NCBI RefSeq assembly: GCF_014650075.1
Contig: NZ_BMUG01000014.1
Location: 62,001 to 126,000 of the forward strand
DNA from: Streptomyces microflavus
GTDB lineage: Bacteria > Actinomycetota > Actinomycetes > Streptomycetales > Streptomycetaceae
Length of the DNA: 64,000 nt
Reading direction: 5' to 3'
This document shows, piece after piece, positions 24,117-30,955 of this stretch. The position numbers were made by a program, and so were the translations under genes. The stretch's first letter is position 1. Each line of letters starts with the position of its first letter. The notes beneath the pieces are model-generated. The model searched no databases. It was given only the letters and a program-made list of their open reading frames with translations, and was not told where the DNA came from.

Positions 24117-25679
24117 TCAGCCGTCCCCCAGCGCGGCGAGCCGGCGCAGAACGGCGGAGCGGCCCGCGCGTGGCACGGTCCAGAGCGTCTGCCCGCGTAC
24201 GCCCCACCGTTCCAGCAGGGCGTTCGCGGCGAGGAATCCGCTGGTGGCGGCGCGTTCCATCAGCGCCACAGGGAGCCCGGTGCGGACCATGTCCCCGGCG
24301 ACCGTGACGGCGGGGTCGGGGGTGCGCACGCCCGGCCGGTCCCGGTAGCCGCCCACGGGGAACATCGGGCAGTCCGCCCGCCATTCGTGGCGTTCGTCGA
24401 TGATGCGGGCGCTGAGCGTCTCCGGGTAGATCCGGTGCAGTTGGCGCAGCACCTCGGCCTGCACGGCTCCCCGGTCCGCGTCCGGTGCGACGGCGTACGC
24501 GTGCAGTTCGACGACCGAGCCCCTGGTGCGCCGGGCCCAGCGCGCGGCCTCGCCCTCCCAGCGGTCCAGGACGCTCACGTTGTCCAGGGGCCCGTAGCCG
24601 CTGGTGCCGAGGAAGCCGGGACGGTCGTACGCCACCGGCCGGTCGAGCCAGAGCCGGGAGACCAGGAACGGCGGGGCGGTGCGCAGCCGGTCGATCCTGG
24701 CCCGCCAGTCGGCGTCGCCCAGCTCCGGGGAGGCGGCGACGACCCGGCGCAGGCCGCCGCTGTCGAGGGCGAGGACGAGGGCGTCGTACCGGGTGGTGCG
24801 GTCGTCGGTGGTGAGGTCGAGCCCGCCGTCGGGCCGGGGCCGCACCTGCCGGACCGGTGTCCGTGTCCGTACGTCGGTGCCGTGGCCTTCCAGGTAGCCG
24901 TGGAGGGGGTCCCACAGGGCGGTGGGGAACGGCTCGTCGGGGACGTCGAAGAGCAGGCCCTCGCTGGAGCCGAGGAAGTAGATGTGGAACATCAGCACCA
25001 GTTCCGCCGCCGACAGTTCGCGCGGATCGGCGAAGAAGCTGCGCGAGAACACCTCGAAGGCCAGGTGGTGGGCGGCTTCGGGGAAGCGGATGCGGGTGAG
25101 GAAGTCATGGGCGCTGACGCCGTCGAGCCGGTCGTAGACCTCGGGCACGCGTACGTCCAGCAGCGGCAGGGCGGCTCGCGGGTTCATCCGGGCCAGGTCC
25201 CGCAGGCCGAACGTGGGGCTGAGTGCGACGAATCCAATGGCGCTGAGGGGCGGGGTGCGCGGCACCCGGGCGAAGCTGTCGTGGAGGCCGGAGCTGTGGC
25301 GCAGGGGGTAGTCGGGCAGCCGGGTCAGCGAGTCGAGCCCCGGGTCGACGCGGCGCAGCAGGCCGCGCAGGTTGTAGTACTGCCGGAAGAAGGCGTGGAA
25401 GCCTCGGCTCATGGTGACGGTGGTGCCGTCGGCGAGTTCGGTGGGCCGGCCGGAAAGCCGTCCGCCCAGGCTCGGTTCGCTCTCGTGGAGGGTGACGCGT
25501 ACGCCGCGCTCGGCCAGCAGGGTGGCGGCCGCGAGCCCGGCGATGCCGCCGCCGACGACCGCCGCGGTGGGGGCGGCCTCTCCGGTGAACCGGGCGCGGC
25601 CGTCCGGGGCGGGCACCACGGCCGCCCGGCGGTCGCGTCCGTGCCGGTGGCCCGTGCCCGGGGAGCGGAGGAACGTCAT
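24117..25679 (-). CDS. crtU: Beta-carotene desaturase/methyltransferase (isorenieratene synthase)
   Basis: 520 aa FAD protein that converts the beta rings to aromatic phi rings. The FAD site is AAVVGGGIAGLAAATLLAERGVRVTLHE (residues ~39-66). Characteristic blocks are SRGFHAFFRQYYNLRGLLRRVDP, VFSRSFFADPRELSAAELVLMFHIYFLGSSEGLLFDVPD and VAGDMVRTGLPVALMERAATSG. The ATG at 25679 overlaps the crtT stop by four bases; the same frame stays open upstream inside crtT but has no reason to be used. There is no fused Rieske domain, unlike what the nearby Rieske protein might suggest. Confidence 0.94.
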   Translation of the reverse strand: MTFLRSPGTGHRHGRDRRAAVVPAPDGRARFTGEAAPTAAVVGGGIAGLAAATLLAERGVRVTLHESEPSLGGRLSGRPTELADGTTVTMSRGFHAFFRQYYNLRGLLRRVDPGLDSLTRLPDYPLRHSSGLHDSFARVPRTPPLSAIGFVALSPTFGLRDLARMNPRAALPLLDVRVPEVYDRLDGVSAHDFLTRIRFPEAAHHLAFEVFSRSFFADPRELSAAELVLMFHIYFLGSSEGLLFDVPDEPFPTALWDPLHGYLEGHGTDVRTRTPVRQVRPRPDGGLDLTTDDRTTRYDALVLALDSGGLRRVVAASPELGDADWRARIDRLRTAPPFLVSRLWLDRPVAYDRPGFLGTSGYGPLDNVSVLDRWEGEAARWARRTRGSVVELHAYAVAPDADRGAVQAEVLRQLHRIYPETLSARIIDERHEWRADCPMFPVGGYRDRPGVRTPDPAVTVAGDMVRTGLPVALMERAATSGFLAANALLERWGVRGQTLWTVPRAGRSAVLRRLAALGDG

Positions 25680-26389
25680 GACCGCTCCCCCACGCCGACG
25701 AAGGTGTGGGTGATCCCGGTCTGCCAGCCGGGCAGTGGGAGGACGCGTACGTCGCGGAAGCCGGCCCGGCGCAGACGGCCGGCGAACGCGGGGGCCGTGT
25801 CGAACTCGATGACACTGCGCCGGAGATGGCGGTAGAGCCCGTCGTCCCCGGCGAGCCGTCCGGCGGGCTGGATGACCGTGGCGCAGACCGTGTTCCACAC
25901 GGCCCGGTGGACGGGGGATCCGCCGAGCGTGTACTCGTGCACGGCGAGGCGGCCGCCCGGGGCGAGGAGACCGCGTACCAGGTCGAGGGCCTTGTCGGGG
26001 TCGGCGAGGTTGCGGAAGAGGTAGCCGGCGAACACCGCGTCGAAGGAGCCGGGTCGCAGCCGCCCGGCCAGCTCCTCGACCGGGGCGTGCAAGAAGTCGA
26101 CGCCCTCCGGCCAGCTCTTGGCCGCCGCGCGGTCCAGCATGCCCGCGGAGGCGTCGACGCCGGTGATCCGGGCGTGGGGGGCGGCGGCGAGGAGCGCGGC
26201 CGTGGAGGCTCCCGTACCGCATCCCAGGTCGAGTACGCGCAGTCCGCGTCCGCCGTCCGGAAGACCCAGTCGGCGGGCGCTGCGGCGCAGATGGGCGTGG
26301 TAGCCGGGGCTCGCCGCGACGAGGCGGTCGTAGGCGGCGGAGCCGTGGTCGAAGGCTGCAGACAGTGCGTCGCCGCGCAACAGGGTCAT
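25676..26389 (-). CDS. crtT: Carotenoid-cluster SAM methyltransferase
   Basis: 237 aa class I methyltransferase; the SAM loop is LRVLDLGCGTGASTAALLAAAP (residues ~50-71), followed by GVDASAGMLD and the UbiE-like VHEYTLGGSPVHRAVWN. It sits between crtY and crtU with 4-base overlaps on both sides. The streptomycete crtT product is not needed for isorenieratene itself and its substrate is not settled. Confidence 0.92.
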   Translation of the reverse strand: MTLLRGDALSAAFDHGSAAYDRLVAASPGYHAHLRRSARRLGLPDGGRGLRVLDLGCGTGASTAALLAAAPHARITGVDASAGMLDRAAAKSWPEGVDFLHAPVEELAGRLRPGSFDAVFAGYLFRNLADPDKALDLVRGLLAPGGRLAVHEYTLGGSPVHRAVWNTVCATVIQPAGRLAGDDGLYRHLRRSVIEFDTAPAFAGRLRRAGFRDVRVLPLPGWQTGITHTFVGVGERS

Positions 26390-27615
26390 GGGGTGCTCTC
26401 TTGGTGGCCGGTCGGTGGGGGTGGGAACGGGGGCGGTTCGCGTCGCGCCGTGAAGGGGAGTTCGACGACGGTCCGCAGCATGGGGACGACCGGTGTCCGC
26501 AGGCCGATCAGCAGGTCCTCGTGGATCTGCGAGCTGCCGTCGAGGAAGCGGAGCAGCCGCTCGGCGGGAACACCGCGGAAGAGGCGGGTGAAGAAGTCGG
26601 CGCCGTCCACCCGGCCGCTGTCCAGCGCCCGCAGCATGACCGCGTCCATCGCGCGCGGCCGGGCTCCGTACGGTGGCGGCATGCGCGGCGGCCGTCCGGC
26701 GCGCAGCCGGGCGGCGACGGTCCGGCTCTGCCGCTGCACGGCCGCGAAGGTGTAGCCGGTGGAGGGACGGGTCGCGCCTCCGGCCGTGCCGATGCGGTAC
26801 ACCGAACGGCCCGCGCGGTGCGGGAAGGGGCCGTCCGTCATGGGGATGATGCCGCGCTCCTGTGCGGTGACCCGGAACTCCCCGAGTTCCAGGACCTCTT
26901 GGGTGTAGTGGTGCAGGGCGTTCAGATAGCCGCCGGTCTCCAGCGGGGCGGGCGAGAACTCGGTGTACTCGACCAGGGCGGTGTGCGGGTCGAGCGGCAG
27001 GACGTAGCCGAACGAGAGCCCGCGCGCGGGCTGCGGTGTGCGGAAGTCCATCAGGTCCGCGGTCGTCGGGTCGAAGACCGGGCGCTCGGTGCGGACGAAC
27101 CAGCCCATGAAGTGCTGGAGCAGGGTGGTGCGGGCGGGCGGCAGGCGGCGGGGCGGGCGGGAGTCGAAGACATGGCGGCCGCGTACGACGACGGGTTCGC
27201 CCCGTGCGTCATGGGCGAGGACTTCGCCGCCGCCGTCCGGTGCGTCCCGTACGGCGGTCACCGTCGCCTCGATACGGCGGAAGGCCCCTGCGGCGGACAG
27301 CCGGTGGCCGACCAGGGCTTCGAAGGCGTCCGACCGCAGCATCTTGTAGCGGAAGGGGGACGAGCGGGCCACCGTGGCCGCCCCGTCGGCCGCCCGCACC
27401 CGCAGCTGCGGCCAGGAGGCGGCAAGGGCCGAGTCGTAGGGGCCACCCGGCGGCTCCCAGAAGCACCATGTGCGCGGCGGCGCCCTCAAGGGCCCCGGCG
27501 GGGCGTCGACGAGAACGACCGACAGCGGTACGGCGCCGCCCGGCGCGCACAGGTGGTACGCCAGGCTCAGGCCGGCCGCTCCGGCGCCCACGATGACGAC
27601 GTCGGGGTCGGGCAC
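26386..27615 (-). CDS. crtY: Lycopene beta-cyclase
   Basis: 409 aa flavoprotein cyclising lycopene to beta-carotene. It begins VPDPDVVIVGAGAAGLSLAYHL, then WCFWEPPGG, a family hallmark, and GTAGGATRPSTGYTFAAVQRQS near the C-terminal half. GTG 27615 has GAGGGA six bases upstream; the frame remains open to 27726 but that part is a repeat-bearing leader. It is first gene of crtY-T-U, which faces crtE-I-B-V. Confidence 0.95.
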   Translation of the reverse strand: MPDPDVVIVGAGAAGLSLAYHLCAPGGAVPLSVVLVDAPPGPLRAPPRTWCFWEPPGGPYDSALAASWPQLRVRAADGAATVARSSPFRYKMLRSDAFEALVGHRLSAAGAFRRIEATVTAVRDAPDGGGEVLAHDARGEPVVVRGRHVFDSRPPRRLPPARTTLLQHFMGWFVRTERPVFDPTTADLMDFRTPQPARGLSFGYVLPLDPHTALVEYTEFSPAPLETGGYLNALHHYTQEVLELGEFRVTAQERGIIPMTDGPFPHRAGRSVYRIGTAGGATRPSTGYTFAAVQRQSRTVAARLRAGRPPRMPPPYGARPRAMDAVMLRALDSGRVDGADFFTRLFRGVPAERLLRFLDGSSQIHEDLLIGLRTPVVPMLRTVVELPFTARREPPPFPPPPTGHQESTP

Positions 27616-27630
27616 GGATTCCCTCTCGGT

Positions 27631-27678
27631 TGGACGGGTACGGATCCTTCCGGCTGGACCGGTACCGAATCCTTCCGC
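27631..27678. repeat. Pair of 24-bp direct repeats upstream of crtY
   Basis: Copies at 27631-27654 and 27655-27678 begin TGGACSGGTAC and end ATCCTTCCGS; about 20 of 24 bases agree. They lie 16-63 bases upstream of the crtY start, where a regulator or sigma factor would act. Each contains a GGTAC core. They could be tandem operator sites or a simple duplication. Confidence 0.6.
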
Positions 27679-27730
27679 ACCGGGGGGCCGGACGGATGCG
27701 TGCGACGCGCCCGTATCCCGCCGCAACCGG

Positions 27731-28165
27731 CTAGTTCGCGGTGTGGTCGGGATGGCCCCGGGTGCGCCGGGCCTCCTTCATCTCGGCCTCGTACAGGTGG
27801 TCACGGCCCTCGGCGAGCCGGCCCCGGATCTCCTGCTCGGCCGTCCGGAACACCTCGTAGTACGTGGAGTTGTACTCCTCGACGATCTGGAAGGTCCAGT
27901 GCCCGGGGATGACGTTGCGGCCGAGGATCTCCCGCTCGACACGGTCGGCATGCGCACCGTGTCCGGCCTCGCGGAGCAGCCGTACCGCGTCGTCGAGGGC
28001 GAGGTCGGCGCTGCCGGTGAGCTGGTGGAACGTGTAGAGGGCGCCGCGGGCCCGTTCGGTGGTCTCCAGCGCCTTCGAGAGCGCGCCGAGAGCCTCGACG
28101 GTCGTATCGGTGACTCCTTCCGGGCGCTGGTGCCGTGGGTCGGGAGGCCGGTTTTCCGCGTTCAT
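27731..28165 (-). CDS. Conserved actinobacterial hypothetical protein
   Basis: 144 aa, acidic and helical, without membrane segments. Distinct blocks are ALETTERARGALYTFHQLTGSADLALDDAVRLLREAGHGAHADRVEREILGRNVIPGHWTFQIVEEYNSTYYEVFR. The ATG follows AGGAGATCC. I recognise it only as a conserved type without function. It is not part of the crt operons by spacing (115 bases before crtY's start on the same strand). Confidence 0.8.
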   Translation of the reverse strand: MNAENRPPDPRHQRPEGVTDTTVEALGALSKALETTERARGALYTFHQLTGSADLALDDAVRLLREAGHGAHADRVEREILGRNVIPGHWTFQIVEEYNSTYYEVFRTAEQEIRGRLAEGRDHLYEAEMKEARRTRGHPDHTAN

Positions 28166-28339
28166 GGATCTCCTGGTCGACTGGTCGGCTTCGACGTCCG
28201 GGCAGCGGGTTCCCTCCCCACCTTCCTCGTCCGGGGCTCATCACACCTGCCGTGAGCTCCACACGGACGAAGAGGCACTGCAGCCTTCTCCATCACACCT
28301 CATCACTCCTTATCATTCCCTTCAGAGGGTATTTTGGAG

Positions 28340-28345
28340 TAGTCT
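28340..28345 (+). promoter_or_regulatory. -10 element before the HTH/DUF4180 pair
   Basis: TAGTCT lies eight bases before the ATG at 28354, implying a leaderless or near-leaderless mRNA. The upstream stretch 28291-28320 carries repeated CATCAC/TATCAT elements (CATCACACCTCATCACTCC), which may be the binding site of the HTH protein. This is weak evidence. Confidence 0.4.
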
Positions 28346-28353
28346 TCAGCCCC

Positions 28354-28836
28354 ATGGAGAGTGGGGAACGTGAGCTGTATTCGATCGGCGAGGTGGCCGA
28401 ACGGCTGGGTCTGCATGTGCGGACCGTCCGGAACTATGTGCGCGACGGGCGGCTCAAAGCCGTCCGGATCGGCAAGCAGTACCGGATCAGCCGGGCGGAC
28501 TTCGAGGCGCTGACCAGCCGCTCGGCCGCCGGTGCGCCTTCCGTCCCCGATGCGGGACGGGGGCATGTGGAGGTGTCGAGCATCGTGCAGATCGACGCGA
28601 TCGGCCCCGACGCCGCGCACCGGCTGAGCACCTTCGTCACCGCGAGCGCGCAGTCCCCCCGGGACACGCCGGACCCCCTGCGCGTCCAGACGGTCCACGA
28701 CAGGGAGAGAGCCCGGATGAAGATCGTGATTCTCGGCGGCGCCGAGGCCACCGCCGAGCTGCTACAGCTGATCGACGGTGTGCTCGGCCCGGAGAACGGC
28801 ATGCTCGACGGCGGGCAGGAGGCCCACCGTGCCTGA
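28354..28836 (+). CDS. Helix-turn-helix (excisionase/MerR-type) DNA-binding protein
   Basis: 160 aa. Residues 8-56 are an excisionase/BldC-like winged helix (LYSIGEVAERLGLHVRTVRNYVRDGRLKAVRIGKQYRISRADFEAL). After a Pro/Ala linker, residues ~70-160 form a second domain of alpha/beta character (VEVSSIVQIDAIGPDAAHRLSTFVTA..., MKIVILGGAEATAELLQLIDGVL), perhaps for sensing or dimerisation. Its stop overlaps the start of the DUF4180 gene by eight bases, indicating a functional pair. Confidence 0.87.
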   Translation: MESGERELYSIGEVAERLGLHVRTVRNYVRDGRLKAVRIGKQYRISRADFEALTSRSAAGAPSVPDAGRGHVEVSSIVQIDAIGPDAAHRLSTFVTASAQSPRDTPDPLRVQTVHDRERARMKIVILGGAEATAELLQLIDGVLGPENGMLDGGQEAHRA

Positions 28837-29191
28837 CCTGCTCGTGGAACACCATGGCGTACCCGTGCTGGCCTGCTCCGGCGAAGGACCCGCGATCGCC
28901 ACCGTGCAGGACGCGCTCGACCATCTGATCGGGCCCGCCTTCCAGGGCGCCGAGGTGGTCGCGGTCCCGGCGGAGCGGCTGGACGACCGCTTCTTCGACC
29001 TGAGCACCGGGGTCGCCGGTGAGATCCTCCAGAAGTTCTCCAACTACCGGCTCCGGCTGGTCGTCGTCGGGGACATCGCGCGCCATCTGGCGGCGAGCGC
29101 GGCCCTGCCCGACCTGGTCCGCGAGGCCAACCGGGGCCGGGACATCTGGTTCGTGGCCGATCTGGACGACCTGGCCGCCCGCCTGGCCTAG
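28829..29191 (+). CDS. DUF4180-domain protein
   Basis: 120 aa covering the whole DUF4180 pattern: ATVQDALDHLIGPAFQGAEVVAVPAERLDDRFFDLSTGVAGEILQKFSNYRLRLVVVGDI. The biochemical role of the family is unknown; some members are seen next to MerR-type regulators. GTG 28829 has AGGAGG six bases upstream and overlaps the HTH gene by eight bases. It may modulate the regulator (inference). Confidence 0.87.
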   Translation: MPDLLVEHHGVPVLACSGEGPAIATVQDALDHLIGPAFQGAEVVAVPAERLDDRFFDLSTGVAGEILQKFSNYRLRLVVVGDIARHLAASAALPDLVREANRGRDIWFVADLDDLAARLA

Positions 29192-29366
29192 GCGGGGCCC
29201 GCCATGACGCAAAGGTTCATGGCGCGAAGGCGCGCCGCACCGCGCGGGCGCGTGCGGTGCGGCGCCGGTCGTGTTCGGCCGCCGGAACCTCCGGGTCGAC
29301 AAGACGCCCGCGCTGGTGATCTGTCCGGCCGGCGCTTTCAGGGCTGTCGCGCCGCCGCCGTATCGA

Positions 29367-29670
29367 TCAGGCAGAGCGTGCCGAGTCCGCCTTGTCCGCC
29401 GTCCTGGTGAACTGGACCACCTCGGCGCCGAGGTGGTGGGCGATCTTCAGCGCGATATGGCCGGGCCCTCCCATGCCCACGATGCCGACGGTCGCAGGGC
29501 GGGCGGACACCGCAGGAATCGATGATGTTGCCGATCGCCACCTGGTCGCCGACCCGGAACCCGGTCACCGCGCTGCTCACGGCGGTGATCTCGCCGGTCA
29601 TCTCGTGCCCGGGGACGAGCGGGAAGACGCTCCCCGCAACTTCGCCCCGCGAGCCGGCCCGGCGCGGCCC
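29367..29670 (-). pseudogene. Remnant of a zinc-type alcohol dehydrogenase
   Basis: Reading on the minus strand from about 29670 gives VAGSVFPLVPGHEMTGEIT, then GFRVGDQVAIGNIIDSCG, which is the start of a YahK/AdhP-type dehydrogenase. After PPC the frame changes and continues as ATVGIVGMGGPGHIALKIAHHLGAEVVQFTRTADKADSARSA, ending at TGA (29367-29369). More than half of the gene (substrate domain centre and C-terminus) is missing. It is therefore a decayed gene with an internal deletion and frameshift. The flanking stretches 29192-29366 and 29671-29713 hold nothing recognisable. Confidence 0.8.
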
Positions 29671-29713
29671 GGCGTCCGTGAAGAGAGCCGTCCGCGCCGG
29701 GCCACGCAGGGGG

Positions 29714-30697
29714 TCACTCCCCCTCGTCGCCCTCCCCGCCGTCGTCGTCGCCCTCGAAGGCGTCGCCGATCTCGTCGATCACCTCGGCTGCGACCATTCC
29801 CCCGACGACACCGACGGCGGCCCCTGCCGCGACTCCCGCCACCACCGCCCCGGTTCCGGGGCCCGAGCGGTGGTGCTCGTCGTGGTGGCCGCCCTGCGCG
29901 TACGGGTACGGCGCGGCGTGGGCAGCGTGGGCGCCGATCACCTGCTCCAGCCAGGAGTCCACCTCGGCGTTGCGCTCGGCCTGCGTCACCGTGTGGTGCG
30001 AGGTCGTGAAGCGGTGCACGGTGTCGTGGCTCCCGGAGAAGAGCCCGGCCCGCTTGTCCGCCTCGATCACGACCTCCAGGCCGCCGGGCGAGGCGAGGAA
30101 CGTCACCTCGATCTCGTTCACCGCGTGAGCCCGGCCGGCGGGCGGCACGATCTCGATCTCCTGGTAGCAGGGCAGCTGCTGACCGGTCCCCCGGATGTGG
30201 CCGAGCTCCAGATCGGCCGACTTGAAGCCGTATCCGAGCTGCCCGAACGCCTCCAGGATCGCCTCCTGGGCGGGCAGCGGGGCCACCGCGAGGGGGTCGA
30301 GGTCGCTCTTGTCCCGCGCCCCGGCGACCGCCAGCTCCGTCCGGATCCCGAGAACGGGACCGAGGGGCTGGCCGTGGAGCTCCGTGACCGGGGTCTCCCA
30401 GGGCAGGGTGACGGTGAACGGCAGGGTGTGCTCGGCTTCCTCCGCGAGGCGGAACCCGCCGCCGACGGTGAACCGTTCGAGGACGACCGTCCCTTCGTGC
30501 TCCTCGTCCTGGCCTTCCGCCTCGACCCGGGCGACCAGGAGGAGGGTGACCTGTTCGACCGTCACCTCGCTTCCGCCGCCGCGCAGCCGGACCTCACCGG
30601 AGAGCGGGCCGCCGGGGAGGCCGGGGGCGGGCTGCAGAACGGTGTCGACCGAGGGGCCGCCGACCCCGAGGGCTCCGAGCAACTTCTTGAACACCAT
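29714..30697 (-). CDS. Spo0M (sporulation-control, arrestin-like) protein
   Basis: 327 aa. The N-terminal ~250 residues match the Spo0M/SpoOM fold (MVFKKLLGALGVGGPSVDTVLQ, PLSGEVRLRGGGSEVTVEQVTLLLVARVE, LPFTVTLPWETPVTEL). The tail is His-rich and then hydrophobic and acidic (TGAVVAGVAAGAAVGVVGGMVAAEVIDEIGDAFEGDDD), perhaps a membrane-contact helix. In Bacillus, Spo0M modulates sporulation and cell division; the role in Streptomyces is unproven. AAGGAG is 12 bases before the ATG. Confidence 0.92.
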   Translation of the reverse strand: MVFKKLLGALGVGGPSVDTVLQPAPGLPGGPLSGEVRLRGGGSEVTVEQVTLLLVARVEAEGQDEEHEGTVVLERFTVGGGFRLAEEAEHTLPFTVTLPWETPVTELHGQPLGPVLGIRTELAVAGARDKSDLDPLAVAPLPAQEAILEAFGQLGYGFKSADLELGHIRGTGQQLPCYQEIEIVPPAGRAHAVNEIEVTFLASPGGLEVVIEADKRAGLFSGSHDTVHRFTTSHHTVTQAERNAEVDSWLEQVIGAHAAHAAPYPYAQGGHHDEHHRSGPGTGAVVAGVAAGAAVGVVGGMVAAEVIDEIGDAFEGDDDGGEGDEGE

Positions 30698-30883
30698 GTC
30701 CGGCGTCCACTCCTTCTTCGATTTCTTCGATCAATGCAAACACCTCTCTACCCAGCCGGCCCGCGCTGTGATGCGCACCACTCCCCATTGCTTTGCGGTC
30801 CCTTTACTATCAACAGGGCGGGTTTCCACCCGCCGTCAACGTCGAGCCCGACGACCGAACAGAGAAGGAGCTGCGGTACCGCA

Positions 30884-30955
30884 ATGGGTGAGCCTCCCAG
30901 TACGAACCGTGTCATCCCTGCCCCGGCACACCAGGGGACGGAGGTGACACGGTGA
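30884..30955 (+). CDS. Putative leader peptide (23 aa) overlapping the CNNM-type gene
   Basis: An ATG at 30884, preceded by AAGGAG (30865-30870), opens a 23-codon frame beginning MGEPPSTNRVIPAPAHQG and ending in TGA at 30953-30955. The stop overlaps the GTG start of the membrane protein by three bases, the arrangement used for translational coupling. An early acidic/Pro-Pro run (EPP) and a PAP are reminiscent of MgtL-type leaders whose ribosomes fall off when Mg2+ is scarce. The ribosome site is rather far (13 bases), partly filled by the palindrome TGCGGTACCGCA (30872-30883). Not proven to be translated. Confidence 0.45.
   Translation: MGEPPSTNRVIPAPAHQGTEVTR
30907..30952 (+). promoter_or_regulatory. 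Hairpin covering the ribosome site of the first CNNM-type gene
   Basis: CCGTGTCA (30907-30914) pairs perfectly with TGACACGG (30945-30952), with inner CCCC/GGGG pairs (30921-30924 with 30934-30937). The right arm includes most of the GGAGGTGA ribosome site and the first base of the GTG start, so the folded RNA would hide the start. Ribosomes translating the leader frame would open it. A second small hairpin, TGGG-TGAGCCT-CCCA (30885-30899), has a loop one base different from the M-box loop TGAGGCT. Confidence 0.5.

Noticed and set aside
30885..30955. Full M-box (ykoK) riboswitch before the CNNM genes
   Set aside because: Only a core-like hairpin is present; fewer than 70 bases remain to the start codon, too short for the complete fold.
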